This document shows positions 1-16,932 of a stretch of 64,000 nucleotides of DNA, one piece after another. The notes below the pieces were generated by a model. The model was not told the DNA's origin and did not search any database. It saw nothing but the letters and a program-made list of their open reading frames with translations. This DNA is from Synchiropus splendidus (Eukaryota; Chordata; Actinopteri; Syngnathiformes; Callionymidae), in NCBI RefSeq assembly GCF_027744825.2, contig NC_071343.1, forward strand, positions 11,752,366 to 11,816,365, in the 5' to 3' direction. The translations under genes were made by a program, and so were the position numbers. Position 1 is the first letter of the stretch. Each line of letters opens with the position of its first letter.

Positions 1-1553
1 CAGCTTAAATAAACTAGCAAGTTAAACTCTCATGAACAACTTGAGTTTTTCTTACGCAATGCTTCCCTGAATGGATTCTCTTCCCCCTCCCCATACAGTA
101 TATTCAAGCCCACATTTCGCTTGCAATGCTACTCAAGGTTCCTCTAAGCAGTGCCCACAACTGTGGCAGGCAGAGGCTGTTCAAAGAAATGGCATAAACT
201 ATACAGCAGGATGGGATGACTCTAGCACGGGTAACTATTGGTGCTCAGTCCAGACCAGCAGTAGTACTGCATGAGTCAGTCGTTGCAGATGAGTCTTTTT
301 ATAGCCTCCTTCCCTACCTTTGCTCAGGTTACCCAAGAGCGGCCTCTCAAGAGCTTGCCTTTCACCAAGCCTTCAGTGGGGGCTGGCGAGACAGATGTGG
401 TATACGTTTTTATGGCTACATGCATGCCATGCTCTCCACCCAGCAGCTTAGTGCCCTGTATTGCCAAAATGTTTTGCCCTGCTTTGTGTTTACCACGATA
501 ATGTATTCGTACAAGGGGCAAGTTTCTTTTTAGAGAAATATCTCCAAGGAATGTTAAATTTTGCAGTAACAATGGTCCTTTTGAACGGAAAAAATCAGCA
601 AAATTCAGAGAATTTATAGGCCGGTGCGCCATAAATCTAGCCTGGTGAATTCATTAGATTTTTGCATACTGCGGCTCCTTTCTTTGCAGTATGCTGTCAA
701 TAGCGTAATCAGATACTTAAGTGGAGACCTGAAGATGAAATGTTGACTCTAGGCTTGAAGGGCCAAAAAGGTTTCTGCACCAAACTGAAAAACTACACCC
801 CACACTGTGGTCATTAGCTTGTTCTGCAATGCTGTGCGCACGTTGCCTGATAACGCCTTGGCTAACACCATGAGGTCATATTTGGAAATGAGACCAGCAG
901 ATCGACCATTAATGATTGCTGCCAACTGGAGTGTTGTGATGTAATTTAATGATCGCTGCTCTGCTGAATTGTTTTCGTGGGTTTGTCCCGCAGCTAATTT
1001 ATCTACAACAAACGCAGTGCAAGATAACACATGCAGACGTCCGTACCAACCCCCCTTCATTTCCTGGGTTTTAGATTATCGCCAGTCTTCCTGCTTTTGT
1101 CACAAGCTGTTTAAGCCCTCGATAGAAGTTCAAATTGTCCCTTTACTAGAATGTTTTCTTCATGTTTTTACACTTGTGCTGAAGCATAGTTGTTTACCCA
1201 GCTTGTGTTGCGAGCTGGCTGCTACCCCCTTTTCAAAGACGCTTGTCAGCTTAAATTGACAGCAGTAAGAGGAAGTGGTGGCATGACTGATGTTTGAATC
1301 AAATAATTGCCACATGCAGACTTCAACGAGTCATCCTATATAAAAAAAAAAGTTGAGCATGAAAATAATTTGCTCAATCCGGCTTCACCCATAACACTGA
1401 ACGTTTACAAATGTTGGCTGGAAATGAGTGATAGTGAGCCGCTGTATCGCTAACACACATTTGCTTGGATTAACACAGTCAGGAATAATACATTAACATG
1501 TTCTCACTGAAATTTAGTGGGCTGATCTTTTGTTTCCGTTCCTCCCTGTAAAG
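1..1553 (+). other. ddx3x upstream intron (partial)
   Basis: This is the intron before the first visible helicase exon; its acceptor AG is at 1552-1553. I looked for the conserved N-terminal helicase segment (the RYIPPHLRN region) on the + strand and did not find it, so those exons lie before the window. Two minus-strand open stretches of about 100 codons (324-632 and 749-1060) match no family I recognise. Confidence 0.7.
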
Positions 1554-5880
<4,327 letters not shown>

Positions 5881-6338
5881 TCGCCATAGGAAGGGGTTGC
5901 CATGCCAACCCAAATGGAAACCACATGTTAACTTAAGCCAGACCATAACAACCCTCCCTGTGTAGCTTCACTGACACACAGTACATTACCAACCCTGGTT
6001 TTCTGCCACTTGCTTCTCTGTACACGGGAGCGCTGCACGCAGCAAACAAAGGAAGTCACCAGCGCGTGCGCCAACCAGAGAGCACCGGAGAACGCACACC
6101 TCAGAGTGAGCATGGATGCTGACACGCATTTTCCGATAGCAACCTCGGATTTTCGTTGTTTTGAAATAGTTTTGTTCTTTTTGTGGAAAACAACCCAAGA
6201 GAAACACCTGAGGATCATTTGTATGTTAATGTACTGTGCCTTTTTGAATTTGAACAGGAAATCTGTGTTTTCATTTCACCAGATGATCTCGGCCAAGAGC
6301 TCCAAATTTTGTTTTTACTGTCATGTTTGGTGAGAACC

Positions 6339-6344
6339 ATTAAA
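6339..6344 (+). terminator. Candidate proximal poly(A) signal ATTAAA (ddx3x)
   Basis: ATTAAA hexamer about 460 bp after the helicase stop codon. It would give the short 3' UTR form. No transcript evidence. Confidence 0.35.
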
Positions 6345-8623
6345 GCTTAGACTTAATCAAACCTTGGCAAACTCAGAGGCGTCGTGGCTCTCGAGCCGCG
6401 ACTCCATTTGATCCTCAAATTTATCGCCGAAACGTCCCGTCGCCTTTTTACGACCGCGACGGCAAGCGGAGCCGCGGGGCTTCTCCGAACTGTTTTAATC
6501 CTTTCAGGACAGTTGCATTCGTTTTTGTTTTTCTTTTGCTCACTCTATCCTGGACCGACTCCTTCTGAAGGATGCGCGCGTCTGTGAAATAGCCATTCCT
6601 GAACACGGAAGTCGTTAACTCGGTGCCAACGATCGCTGAGGTGTATCAAAGCATTATCCAACTTCTGAATCCACGTTTCTTTCAATTGACTTGACAGTGT
6701 TAAGGCAGCTAGTACGGCCCTGTGCTAGCGGCGGTAAAGTGGGCGGCGTTTTTTGTTTTTTACTTGAGAACTTTTGGTGCAGGTTTGTGCTAAAACCGAA
6801 AAACTGAGTCAGTTTTTTGGTTTTTATTTATATTTGGGTTTTTTTTTCCTGGCGGAATATGTATCAAAACAAAAAATGCCTGCCATCTTTTGAAAGCGAG
6901 GTTGGCTGCATTAAAAGGACCACGGCATCGGGGGGCGGGCGGGCAGGCGTCGCTGCGTGGTGCTGGCGTCCAACACGGCCAGAGCGACCAGCGCCGGGCC
7001 CGCATGGTATTCCACGCTTGCTAGTGTTTTGTTTTTTGGTCAAGGAGGAAGGACAGGTGAACTGAGTCGCAGGCTTCAATTTAGTACAGACGTTTCCTCT
7101 TTTCAAGCTGCGTTGAAGGCACGACTCATCTCAAGACGGGTCACTGAGGTTTTTTTCTTTTTCGGATCAGGCGCGGGTCTCGGAGCACCGCTAGCGTGAA
7201 GCGTTGCGCAGGAGAGACGGAGCATTTCACATCGGGTGTGTTGTGCCTTAAACTTTTATAAAAGATTTGAACTAAAAGCGGATGCACTGATCGTGTTGAG
7301 AACCTGAGATTGAATGGTGCTACTTGATTTTAGGTGTGTAGACACGCGTGCGTGTGTCATGCCCATCCACTTTTACAGAAGTTATTTTTATTGCACTGTT
7401 ACAACTCTGCTCGTTTAAAGGAGAGGGGCAAGACGGGGCCGCAGCACAGCCACGCTCACCTGGACTCTCGCTAAAAGTGGAACCACGAAAACAAAGAGAA
7501 AAAAATCTGGCCTCTCGTGGGTTCAGATCCGAAAAAGCGATTTGCAATTGGGTTTTTAAACTCGACTTCTTGACTTCTGAAGTCGCAGACGTGGAGGCAC
7601 TCTGACTGAAAAGCTGCACCCCCTAAAACTCTAGTTGGGTGGCGAGCGACAACATGCACATCTAGAGTTTTCTATGGTCGTCTTCTGTGTCCTTACGCTT
7701 CCAAATACTGTGTACGAGGAGATCCGGGAGGTTCGGGTGGGGTGGGGGGGAATCAAAAACGCAGCTTGTTTACAAAGGGGAAGGGTTCTCAACGTTTCAA
7801 CCAGGATTTATTTGGGACCAGGGGGTTTAGCAGTCGGGGGGAATTTAGCCATTTGCACAGATTTCTAGATTCTACTTTTGCTGCTAGTTTTGTGTAATTT
7901 ATTGAGCATTTTTGACAAATATTTATTTTTGTAAGCCTCAAAAGTGATTCTTTGAAAGTTTCAGAAACTTGACCAAAAGACAGTAACAAAAAAAAAAAAA
8001 AACACTGGCACTTGAATGTTGAATGTCACCTGTATGCGTGAAATTTATATATTTCGGGGTAGTGTGAGCTTTTTAATGTCGACGATACATATTGGCCTGG
8101 GCAAAGTCAACTCCACAGCTGTTTCCGGGCCTCCTCAGGGGCCGCGCGCACGTCTCTCGACCATCGTTCCAATTGGGTCACAAAATTTTTGAAACGAATA
8201 ACGAAACATGCCAAGGTTTGGAACAGAAGCTGTCAGAAGAGCAAATAATTCTCCAGAGCATATCGACGCGGACGTGTTCACATTCTCCAGTTGTGTGCAT
8301 TTATTCTAATTTGACCCGATTCTCTTTCTCCAGTGAATGTCTGGCTGGTGGCAATCCGAAATGAAACGAACATGTGGTTAACGTTATTCTCATTGTTGTA
8401 TTTGCGTACTATTATTATGACTCCCGAGTTCTCCTTGAATGTGGAGCAGCCTTCTGTTGGCATGTACACGCTCAGTACTGTTGGACTCGCTCCACGTTGG
8501 TGGGAGAACCTGGAGCTGTTTAGTTAGATTTGCATTTTGTTTCTGTTTTCTTTTTGTATTAGCTTCTAGGCTCCTGCACGGCATGGGAAGTACTCAGCAG
8601 TGCAATTGTATGGTTTTTATCAG

Positions 8624-8629
8624 AATAAA
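8624..8629 (+). terminator. Candidate distal poly(A) signal AATAAA (ddx3x)
   Basis: AATAAA followed by an A-rich stretch and then T/G-containing sequence, about 2.7 kb after the helicase stop. It is the best canonical hexamer before the minisatellite and would define the long 3' UTR. Confidence 0.4.
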
Positions 8630-8914
8630 AAAATGTTTCAAATGCAAAAAAAGTATCTGGAAAACTTTCCAGCATGTTTCCTGAAACTGTTTACTGTAGC
8701 TGTGCGGCGTACGGCGGCCTTGTAGCAAGCTGTGAGGCTGTCGACCAAAAACTGGTTTGGGTTGGATGTTGGGCTTCATTTCTTTGGATGGAAAAAAATA
8801 TATAAAGATTTTCATTTGTAACTTCCAATATCTCTGTAGCTTTATTTCCACTCTTGGTTTGGAAGGTTGCGCTCAGCTACACACGGGCAAAACTCTCCAC
8901 ATGGATCAATGCTT

Positions 8915-9690
8915 TCACACACACACGTTTATTGCTGTCCATGTGAGGACATAAAGAGTTCACATTGCCTTTCCCCAGCCTCTCACCCTTGACTTAAACC
9001 TCCAAAACACATGGCTCACCTTAACCGGGACTCGGAACCAAACTGAAACCCAATTGTAATAACTTAATTATTCTGAAGTCTTCATCCTCAAATTCAGGTT
9101 TGGACCTTTTGTCGGTCCCCACAAGGAAAGTGTTTCGTCAAGAATTGGTCCCAACAAGGCAGTGTAAACACGCTCACACACACTTGTATCTCCGTCCTTC
9201 TGAGGACCTCTCACCCATAACAATCTGAAACACCTTAACCAGGAGTCTGAACCAAACTTAAGCCCAGTTATGACCCAGTTATTTTCACCTTCAAATTCAG
9301 GCTTAACCTTGTGGGGTCCAGCCAAATGGTCCCCATGAAGACACAAGGTCTTCCTAGGAAAGTGTTTTGTCAAGAATCGGTCTCCACACGGGTGGATAAA
9401 CAAGTACACACGTCTTGTACCGCCATCTTTGCGGGGGACATCTGAATGACATAACCCTTTCCCCAGCCTCTCAAACTAATCCTAACCATCCAAAACACAT
9501 GGCAAAACTTAACTGAAACAAACTGAAACCCAATATAGTGACCCAGTTATTTTGAAGTTTTAATCCTCAAATTGAAGCTTGACCTTGTGGGGACCGGCAA
9601 AAATGTTCCCACAAAGCAAAACATCTGTGATTTCAAATATTGGTCCTCACAAGTACTGTCTAAACCAGGTACACACACACACAGATTGCA
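8915..9690. repeat. Tandem minisatellite, three diverged units of about 240 bp
   Basis: Three successive units share the same order of blocks: a CACACA stretch, a phrase meaning 'gaggacat...cacat/caacc', CCTCAAATTCAGG-like text, then CTTGTGGGGACC/GGTCCCCACAAGG-like text and AGTGTAAAC. Units begin near 8915, 9176 and 9411. This is a familiar style of fish intergenic repeat. No coding content. Confidence 0.75.
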
Positions 9691-11492
9691 GGTGATGATC
9701 AGACACGTGCAACACCTCCTGTATGAGGACACAATCGATCAGCAGGATCACACCACTGCTGATCTGCTCATCCTCTAATCCACGTCAACATCTGCTTCTG
9801 ATATCTTCCACCCAACTTCATGCTCCTCACTGCCAGAGTGTGTGAGTTACCGCTGTGATCCCACGGCTTCTTGTGTAATCCCACCAAATGTCCCCCATCA
9901 TCCCTCCCTCCCTCCCTCCGCACATCACTCCATCCACGTTCAGGGGATTTGGAGCCATTAAGAGATGGATTTTCATGTGTGTGTTTATGAAATGAGTAAT
10001 GAAATGGGAGGAGGGCGAAGTGGCACCAACAAGTGCAGAGCACACTGGTGCTGGAGGTGGGGCTCAGTGTCCAGGCTGGAGGGCCGCGAGCAGGATGGAT
10101 GCCAGCGGTGATATCTGGAGGAGGACCGAGGACCCACATGGAGGCAGCGGCGAGGAGGCGTCCACAGGTGAAGACGTCGTCCTCCACTTGCGGCTGCCGT
10201 GACCAGTTCTGCTGGGTTTTGTGTTCCAGATCTCCGTTAATCCTGGAGTGTCCCGGATGAGTGACCACAGTCATGGCGGTCATCACGTTCACTGGTCAGT
10301 CTCTCTCCTTCTCTCTGCCTCTGGGTCAAGTCTGTGGGTGAGGAAGTCTGTTTCAGACAATCCGTTCGGTGATCAAGCTAAAAGGTCCAAACTCCCAGAC
10401 AATGGCCATTGTTGGGGCTAATCTCTGGCTCCATCACATCAGCAGCGCCACAGGGAAACCATTTCACCTTGGACGGGAAAATCTGGGCTCGGAGAGTGAA
10501 GGAAAAACTCCATGGATAGTTTGTCCTGAGCTGAGCTACAAAGAGTCTGGCTCTGTTTTAACGTTCCTCTCCATCGACCTCGCTATATAAAATCTGCCGG
10601 TAACAAACATCAGGAAACGCTCCTGATCTCTGTCCAGGGGAATAGTTGAGATCACTTGCAAGAGTGAGACGCTGACGTCATCCCCGCCACGTGTGGTGTG
10701 TCTGTTTGAGAGCACAGCAGATTGACTGGCAAATACACTGGTCAATCCTGAACGGACGTTCACCTTTCCAACTTTGGTATCTGAAGTGCGTCGTCCTTGT
10801 GATGGTTTGATGAAAAATTCAAGTTGACAAGTTGAGTGAAAAAAATATTTTCCAAACTTTTTTTCTGCTTTAAATCTCTTGCATTTATATTCTTGAACTT
10901 CTAAACGTTCTAACACATTTTTATGTTGCTTTTTTGCAATCCTTTTTTATTTTATGTAATGTGCCTGTGCCTTATTTTTTTTATATATTTTTAAGGATGA
11001 GGTTGTTTTTGTACTTTTTTTTAAATCTATGTTTCTGATTTATAGTTTTTTCCCCCCATTTTTTTATTCATACATATAAAAACAATAAGAATACGATTCA
11101 TATTTTTCAGATTTGTACAGTGGCATTTATTTCTGGGAGTTAAATTCATTTGTATTTTTCAATTGTTTTGTGAGACTACGTTTATCATCTATAGCCAACC
11201 TTTTAATTGACAATGATGTCTATCAGGACGTCATCAAAAAACATTGAAAATCTTGTCCTTCAAATCTGGTTTTAAACTTCTTTTTTCAAATGAAATAATG
11301 AAATCTGTTTTTTGATTGATTTTCTGAACCTCAAGCAAATACTCTTGAATGCTCAGACACAGTCTCTTATTCTTTGTGTATATATGACATTCTGAATATA
11401 TATATATATATATATATACATACACATAAGTAAGTTGATACTTTGGTTCAAATCCTCTGTAATGTTTGGACACATTCACTTTCGTCTTTGCA
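9691..11492. other. Intergenic region upstream of nyx
   Basis: No gene was recognised. The last 600 bp is AT-rich, with T runs near 10900-11060 and a short TA dinucleotide run at about 11396-11420, some 75-95 bp before the nyx ATG. A non-coding nyx first exon or promoter could lie here, but I cannot place one. Confidence 0.5.
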
Positions 11493-13429
11493 ATGTCATG
11501 GACAGCAACTAAGGAAAGTGAACATCCCCGCTGCTGTCTTGTCCTCCTCACAGTGTCCCTGCTGTGTCTGCTGCCGGCGGCCGGGTCTCTGGCCCGGTGG
11601 GCCTGCGTCCGGGCCTGCCCCCCCTCCTGCTCCTGCACTCAGGAGAAGAGCTGCAGCGTCCTGTGCGACCGCTCCAGCCTGGCCGAGCTGCCCAGGGAGT
11701 TCCCCTGCGAGGCCTCGGCCATCAACCTGGACAAGAACCGCCTCAAGTTCCTGTCGGAGCGAGCCTTCGGCACCCTGCCCTCCCTCAAGTCCCTGTCCCT
11801 GGACCACAACAACATCTCCTTCATCACACCCGGAGCCTTCAAGGTCTGATCCTGAGCTTCCTTCTTCGTCTTCATGAGTCTTCAGTGAAACTGACCGTCC
11901 CGTCTCTCAGGGTCTCTCTAACTTGGTGGAGCTGAAGATGGCGCACAACGAGTACATCAGCTACCTTCACACTCGGACCTTCACTGGCCTGAAGAAGCTG
12001 GTGCGCCTGGACCTGTCCGACTGCAACCTCTTCAACATCCCGGACCGGATCTTCATCGAGCAGACGGCTCTGAAGGAGCTGCTCTGCTTCCAGAACAACT
12101 TCCGCAGGATCCCGGGGGCCATCCGGGGCATGGAGAACCTGACCCACATCTACCTGGAGCGGAACAAGATCGAGGCGGTGGCCTACAACTCGCTGCTGGG
12201 GCTCGGGAGCCTCAAGTAAGTCGACCCACACAAGGAATACTCCTCTAGGTAACCGAGTGGAGTCACAGCCAGCATGGCAACCGGAGCAGCTACGAGTTGT
12301 TATTCTCCCCCTGCTGGAGAACGTTCAGGGTTTGTAGCAAATACAGGACCAAAATGTGATGCGTCATTGACAGGTCAGAAATGGGACAATGCGCCGGACA
12401 TTTCTGCCTCATGTTCCACGTGAAACAAAGCATCTAGCCAGGAGATTGTTTCCTGTTGGTGAAGCTCAGAGGTGGAATTTCTGCTTCATCTTCCTGTGCA
12501 TGATCCGTGGATAATATTCAATGGAAAAACGTTTGAGTTATCAAAGTACGACTTACGAATCGTCCACTTTAGAGACGAACTACTCAGGTTTGGTGGTATC
12601 ACATGGTGGACTCTCACTGACTTCATCATCAACCTCTTTCAGGTACCTGAACCTCCAGGAGAACCGCATCAATGTGATCCATGACCAGGCCTTCCAGGAC
12701 CTGGTGCGTTTGGAGAACTTCTACCTCAACGACAACCTTCTGTCGGACCTGCCCCGGCTCGCCTTCAAGGGTCTGAGCCGCCTCAAGATGCTCAACCTGG
12801 GAGGCAACCAGCTGACCAACGTGTCCAAGACCTGGTTCAGCGACTTGACGGAGCTGGAGATCTTGTACCTGGACCGGAACCAGCTGCTGAACATTGAGGA
12901 GGGGACCTTTGAGAACCTGACCAGCCTGATCACGCTGCATCTGAACAGCAACAACCTCACCACGCTCCCCTTGCCGGTGTTCCAGCCCATCTACTTCCTG
13001 GGCCGCCTCTACCTCTTCAAAAACCCCTGGGAATGCGACTGCGCCATGGAGTGGCTGAAGGACTGGATGGAGTCCTACAACCTGGTGCGGGACATCCCGT
13101 GCGCTTCCCCGTCTTCTGTGGCAGGCATGGATCTCAGCGCGGTGGTGTTCACCAAAGTAAATGGCACCTGCGTGGACCCGGGGGAACTCAACCTGACCAC
13201 CGTCTCCTCCGAGATCCTCAGCACAACGGAGAACCGCTTCAACAGTCTGATCTCCAAACTGCTACAGCAGGAGCTGAGGGAGGAGCTGGGGAACGGGACT
13301 GACAGCCTTCGCAACGGGACGCTAGCGGAGCCAGAGGGGCAGCTGCTAGCTGGAGCGCAACAAATCCCCAAATCCCACTTGCTCTTGTGCTTGATGGTGA
13401 TGTGGCTCCTGGTCCTCGTGAACAAGTGA
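11493..13429 (+). CDS. nyx: Nyctalopin, leucine-rich-repeat synaptic protein
   Basis: Nyctalopin is an extracellular LRR protein of retinal ON-bipolar dendrites. It is needed to place TRPM1 in the mGluR6 signalling complex, and human NYX mutations cause X-linked congenital stationary night blindness. Exons: 11493-11843, 11911-12215, 12643-13429 (stop TGA); 1,443 nt, 480 residues, as in human. Order: a basic lead and hydrophobic signal peptide ([18 protein letters not shown]), an LRRNT cysteine cluster ([11 protein letters not shown]), roughly eleven LRRs including [15 protein letters not shown], an LRRCT cap ([16 protein letters not shown]), several N-glycosylation sequons, and a C-terminal hydrophobic stretch ([14 protein letters not shown]) ending NK. 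The ATG at 11493 is the first in frame; an upstream in-frame TTG was not used. The reading frame runs back through part of intron 2, but the homology begins at the 12643 acceptor. Confidence 0.95.
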
Positions 13430-14900
13430 GACATTTTGAAGACCCGAGACGGATCTGACAAACTCGGCGCTTTCTCCCATTGGGGAGAGTTTTTTCTTTC
13501 TGTTTTCTTTGCCCGCTCTTCTCGATTATTTTTGGCCGACAAAAGTTGAAGGTTCAAATCCTGGTGTAGGAATCAATTGGCAGGATCCTTGACATTGGAA
13601 CAGCCTGCAGTTACTATACCACTTCGGACACCACTTGTCACGGAGATGATTCTTTCCTGACTCAAAGGGCTTCCTGGGAAAGCGGAGGCCAGTGGGTCTC
13701 AGGCGACAATGACTATAGGTGCTTCTGTTGCGTACTGTTGCTCAGACCACCGTCCTCCATCGCTGTGTGTCCACGTGCTCATAATATTATTGCTGTTCTG
13801 TGTATATTTTGGACAGAAGCTTTAAAGTGACTGCAGTACAGAAGAGATGGAACCATTCTTCTGCTTCCACGGTTTGTAGTACGTGAGTTTAGGAACTGAA
13901 CCTCAGATGATGTGAAGGTGAAGAGCTACCAGAGTGCACTTTGAGTGATTTCACTTTTTTCCACATATTTCTGTCAAAACGACAACGTAATATCTGGGCC
14001 ACACGATGGAAATATTTTCCCTGAAATTTCATTTGATTCAACATCTCGTCGACGTCAACAAAGTTTGACGCTTGAACATCGGCGCTTGTGGACGGTGATG
14101 GTATATGAATGGGTGCGTTTTGGCAACAGAGGTGTGGCGCACTGCTGCCAAGCTACGAGCGAACTCTAGTTATAATCCTGGTTCTGACCAACAACCAAAC
14201 ATATTCCGTTACCTGCAAAGATTAAACAACGAAGCTGAAGGAAACATGTGGCTGTTAGCATGTTGTGGAATAGCTTAAGTCACTGAACTCTGTCGAAGGG
14301 TTGTCGTTTAACTAGCTTTTTAACTTTTAATTGATCATTTTCTGTTCCATATATGTATATTGAAGGATGAGTGATGCACACCAGAGCTGCTAGTTTCGCT
14401 AGCTTCCTTTTAGTTTTCTCATGAAACGCTCTCGCCAAACGTCCCGTCGTGTCTGTCGTGGATTTCAGGCTGTGGCTCTTCTGTGACCCCATTGTTACAT
14501 CATGCTGAATTCTTATGATGTCATTGTCCAATATGAGTATTTCTATTTACATTCTCACGTGTCACGCTGGCGGAGACGAGCGCTCCCGTGTCGATCTGTC
14601 GAGCAGATGTCCGCCCTGCTGGTTTCCCATCCAACTGGAAATGTCGGGTTTGCAGCTTCCCCATAAATGCATTAATCTTCTTACGCGGCTTTGATGCGCC
14701 GCTGCTGGTGAATGTGACGCCGTAATGGACGGACCTTGTACACACCCCGGTCGCCTATGGACGGATCTGAGCGGGGTGTGAGCGCCATATGCGAGGTCGT
14801 CGACGGGGGAAGGTTTAGCTTTCGCGTTTGACTGAAACGTCGGGTTATTAAGGTCTGTCACATGATTTATTTTTTTATAAATAAAGTGGCTATATATATG
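13430..14900 (+). other. nyx 3' UTR (inferred)
   Basis: Non-coding sequence after the nyx stop. The first canonical AATAAA I found is at 14880-14885, inside a T/A-rich stretch, so the UTR could be about 1.45 kb. No protein-coding signal was seen. Confidence 0.35.
14880..14885 (+). terminator. Candidate poly(A) signal AATAAA (nyx)
   Basis: AATAAA hexamer downstream of nyx on the coding strand, after a run of T. It is the only canonical candidate noticed before the convergent CASK gene. Confidence 0.35.
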
Positions 14901-16930
14901 GTTGGACGTCCAGGCGTGCGGGATCATTTCAGAGATGCCCCAGAAGTCGACCCACTTCGCTGGTGAACTCCAGTTAATCTGTGCACACTGTGACCCTCTA
15001 ATGTGGGATTAGGTTTTGCACTAAGACAACTCATCTCCGCCATCCCATCAGCACCGTAGATAAACGCCCTCCGCTGCCGTTACACCCTCTGCTTTACATA
15101 TTTTGACTCATTGTGTCGCCGAAAGGCGGCTGCTGCAAGGTCATATTCAGGGGTCAGCGCTGGTTTGGTGGTGCTGCCCAGGTGCTGAGGTGGCTCCAAT
15201 TGCTGTCCGACTTGCAGAAGGCTGCAGAAGGAAGCAGGGCAGTTCTTGTTGCTAATTCTTCACGACATTGCCGGCAGAGGTCAGCGACACTTTTCTTGCT
15301 CGGAGTACTGACCACTATCTCACCAAAACTCCCTTTAAAAGGTACCATTCTGATGACTACTTTGTCTGTGTTCAGTGTGTCATTGAACATGGTTTATCTC
15401 CGCCTCATGCGATGCATCTCTGCAGTCAACTGCCCAGACGACGACATCCTCAGGCAGGTGTGTTTGGGAACAGTAGTTTCGACTCTTTCTACTATCAGCT
15501 GAGCCTTTCTGGCACTGACTTCGATGACTGAAAGTTGATGACAATTGTTAGCAAAGGCTCAAAGGTTCAGTGGTCAAAAGTTCATTTGTCAAATATCCAT
15601 ATGGTCAGATATCGGCAATATTGTGGCACATGAACCGAAAGATGCGCCGCCTTAAAGCATTGAACAACACCAGGTTCACAGTGTCTTCAATGTCCCTCAG
15701 ATTCTTCTCAGTTTCTTGGTTCATGTTCTGACTGATCCGATGGATCTGCATTTTTGGATCAGTCTGCGGCAAATGGGACACTTTAGCTTAGCTTCCAGGC
15801 TCCATGAACTCACATGTCCAGCTCCCGGCATCAGATCCACCACTCATGTTCTCCAACACACGCCAGCAAGGAACTCCATACAAGCTTCTTTATCAGCCTC
15901 ACTGAGTTCCAGACGTGCCCACCTGGTAGGGGACCCCGAAAGTGTCTCCTGTTCGCAACATGATTGAAAAACTGCCCTGAACTTTCAACTTCCCTTCTGT
16001 TGTTTTGATTCCCACCACAGGTCTTTTTGAAAAGCCTCGGTCATCCCGACTTGACCGGGCCTGCGTGTGCTCTCTCTTGTTAATGGTATGAGGTTACACA
16101 ACAGGCAACGCGGCGCCGCTGTCTAATCGCACACTCGCTCTGATTGAAACGTTAAAAGGCAGCAGGTCAGCTGAGGTCTGATCACCTGTTTTCGCCGGCT
16201 GAGTTTGGGAAATTCACTGCACATCTAGGTCAAACTGAGGTAACCCGTTCTTTAAGTGGAACTCAGATGTGGGTCAATAACTGAAAACAAAAGGATCCAG
16301 ACGGTCTCTGGTTGTTGTTTTTAGTGAAGTTTAGTGAAAGAGCTTCACACAACCCAACCAAAGACAACGCCACAATCCCAGTCAGCTTTCTCATCTCAGG
16401 CTGACCCATTTCCATGAGGCTCTCCAGCAGACATCGTCCTTCTTTTACCAGCCTGAACCCTTCTGTCATATATAAAAAGAAAAGGAACTTTTCTAAGCCA
16501 AATTATTTCCACATGTAAACCGAGCGCTGCCATGGATTTATTTAGTTTTAGACGCAGTTATCTCATCATAACTTATCTCAACCTAACAAGGATGGTTTTC
16601 TCTTTGATGTAAATATTATTATATTATTATTATATATATATATTATTTTTCATGTTATTGTGTTATCCTGCTGTAACAAACATTATTTTACTCATGAAAA
16701 TGATTATCTTGTGACAACCAATTTATATTTGTATTTTCTCACGATAATTCATTTTAGCTATCGTGACTTTATTATTATTTTTTTTTTATCTTGACACAAC
16801 CAATTTAACAATGCAATTTTTTTCTTATCTTGACAGTCAGTAAAACCGATACGGGCAGAGGTTGGCGTGAGACGACTCAGTTTGAAAATCTCTTCCGGAC
16901 ATAAAACACCAAAGCGAATAAAAAAAGAAA
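14901..16930. other. Intergenic region between convergent nyx and cask
   Basis: No gene was recognised. 16540-16830 is AT-rich and repeats short phrases such as ATCTTG(T)GACA(C)AACCAATTTA, which looks like a degraded simple or interspersed repeat. The rest is unremarkable. Confidence 0.5.
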
Positions 16931-16932
16931 AA

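Larger units (their letters stand above)
5881..8645 (+). other. ddx3x 3' UTR (extent inferred)
   Basis: Non-coding sequence after the helicase stop. An ATTAAA at 6339-6344 and an AATAAA at 8624-8629 are candidate poly(A) signals, giving a short UTR of about 0.5 kb or a long one of about 2.7 kb. The region includes AU-rich stretches with ATTTA near 7900-7935 and an A run near 7988. The ORFs seen here are short and show no recognisable protein. The end point is inferred. Confidence 0.5.

Noticed and set aside
324..1060. Two minus-strand open frames of about 100 codons in the first helicase intron
   Set aside because: No recognisable domain, no splice or start context, and no link between them. 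They may be an old transposon remnant, but I cannot support a call.
7348..8590. Several 60-100 codon open frames in the helicase 3' UTR
   Set aside because: Low-complexity, unrecognised and overlapping on both strands, as expected by chance in a long UTR.
12521..12642. nyx reading frame extending upstream into intron 2 with an ATG at 12521
   Set aside because: LRR homology starts exactly at the acceptor AG 12641-12642; the upstream part has no LRR pattern.
15113..15502. 129-codon + strand open frame between nyx and cask
   Set aside because: No recognisable domain, no signal or family pattern, and no splice partners noted; treated as chance.
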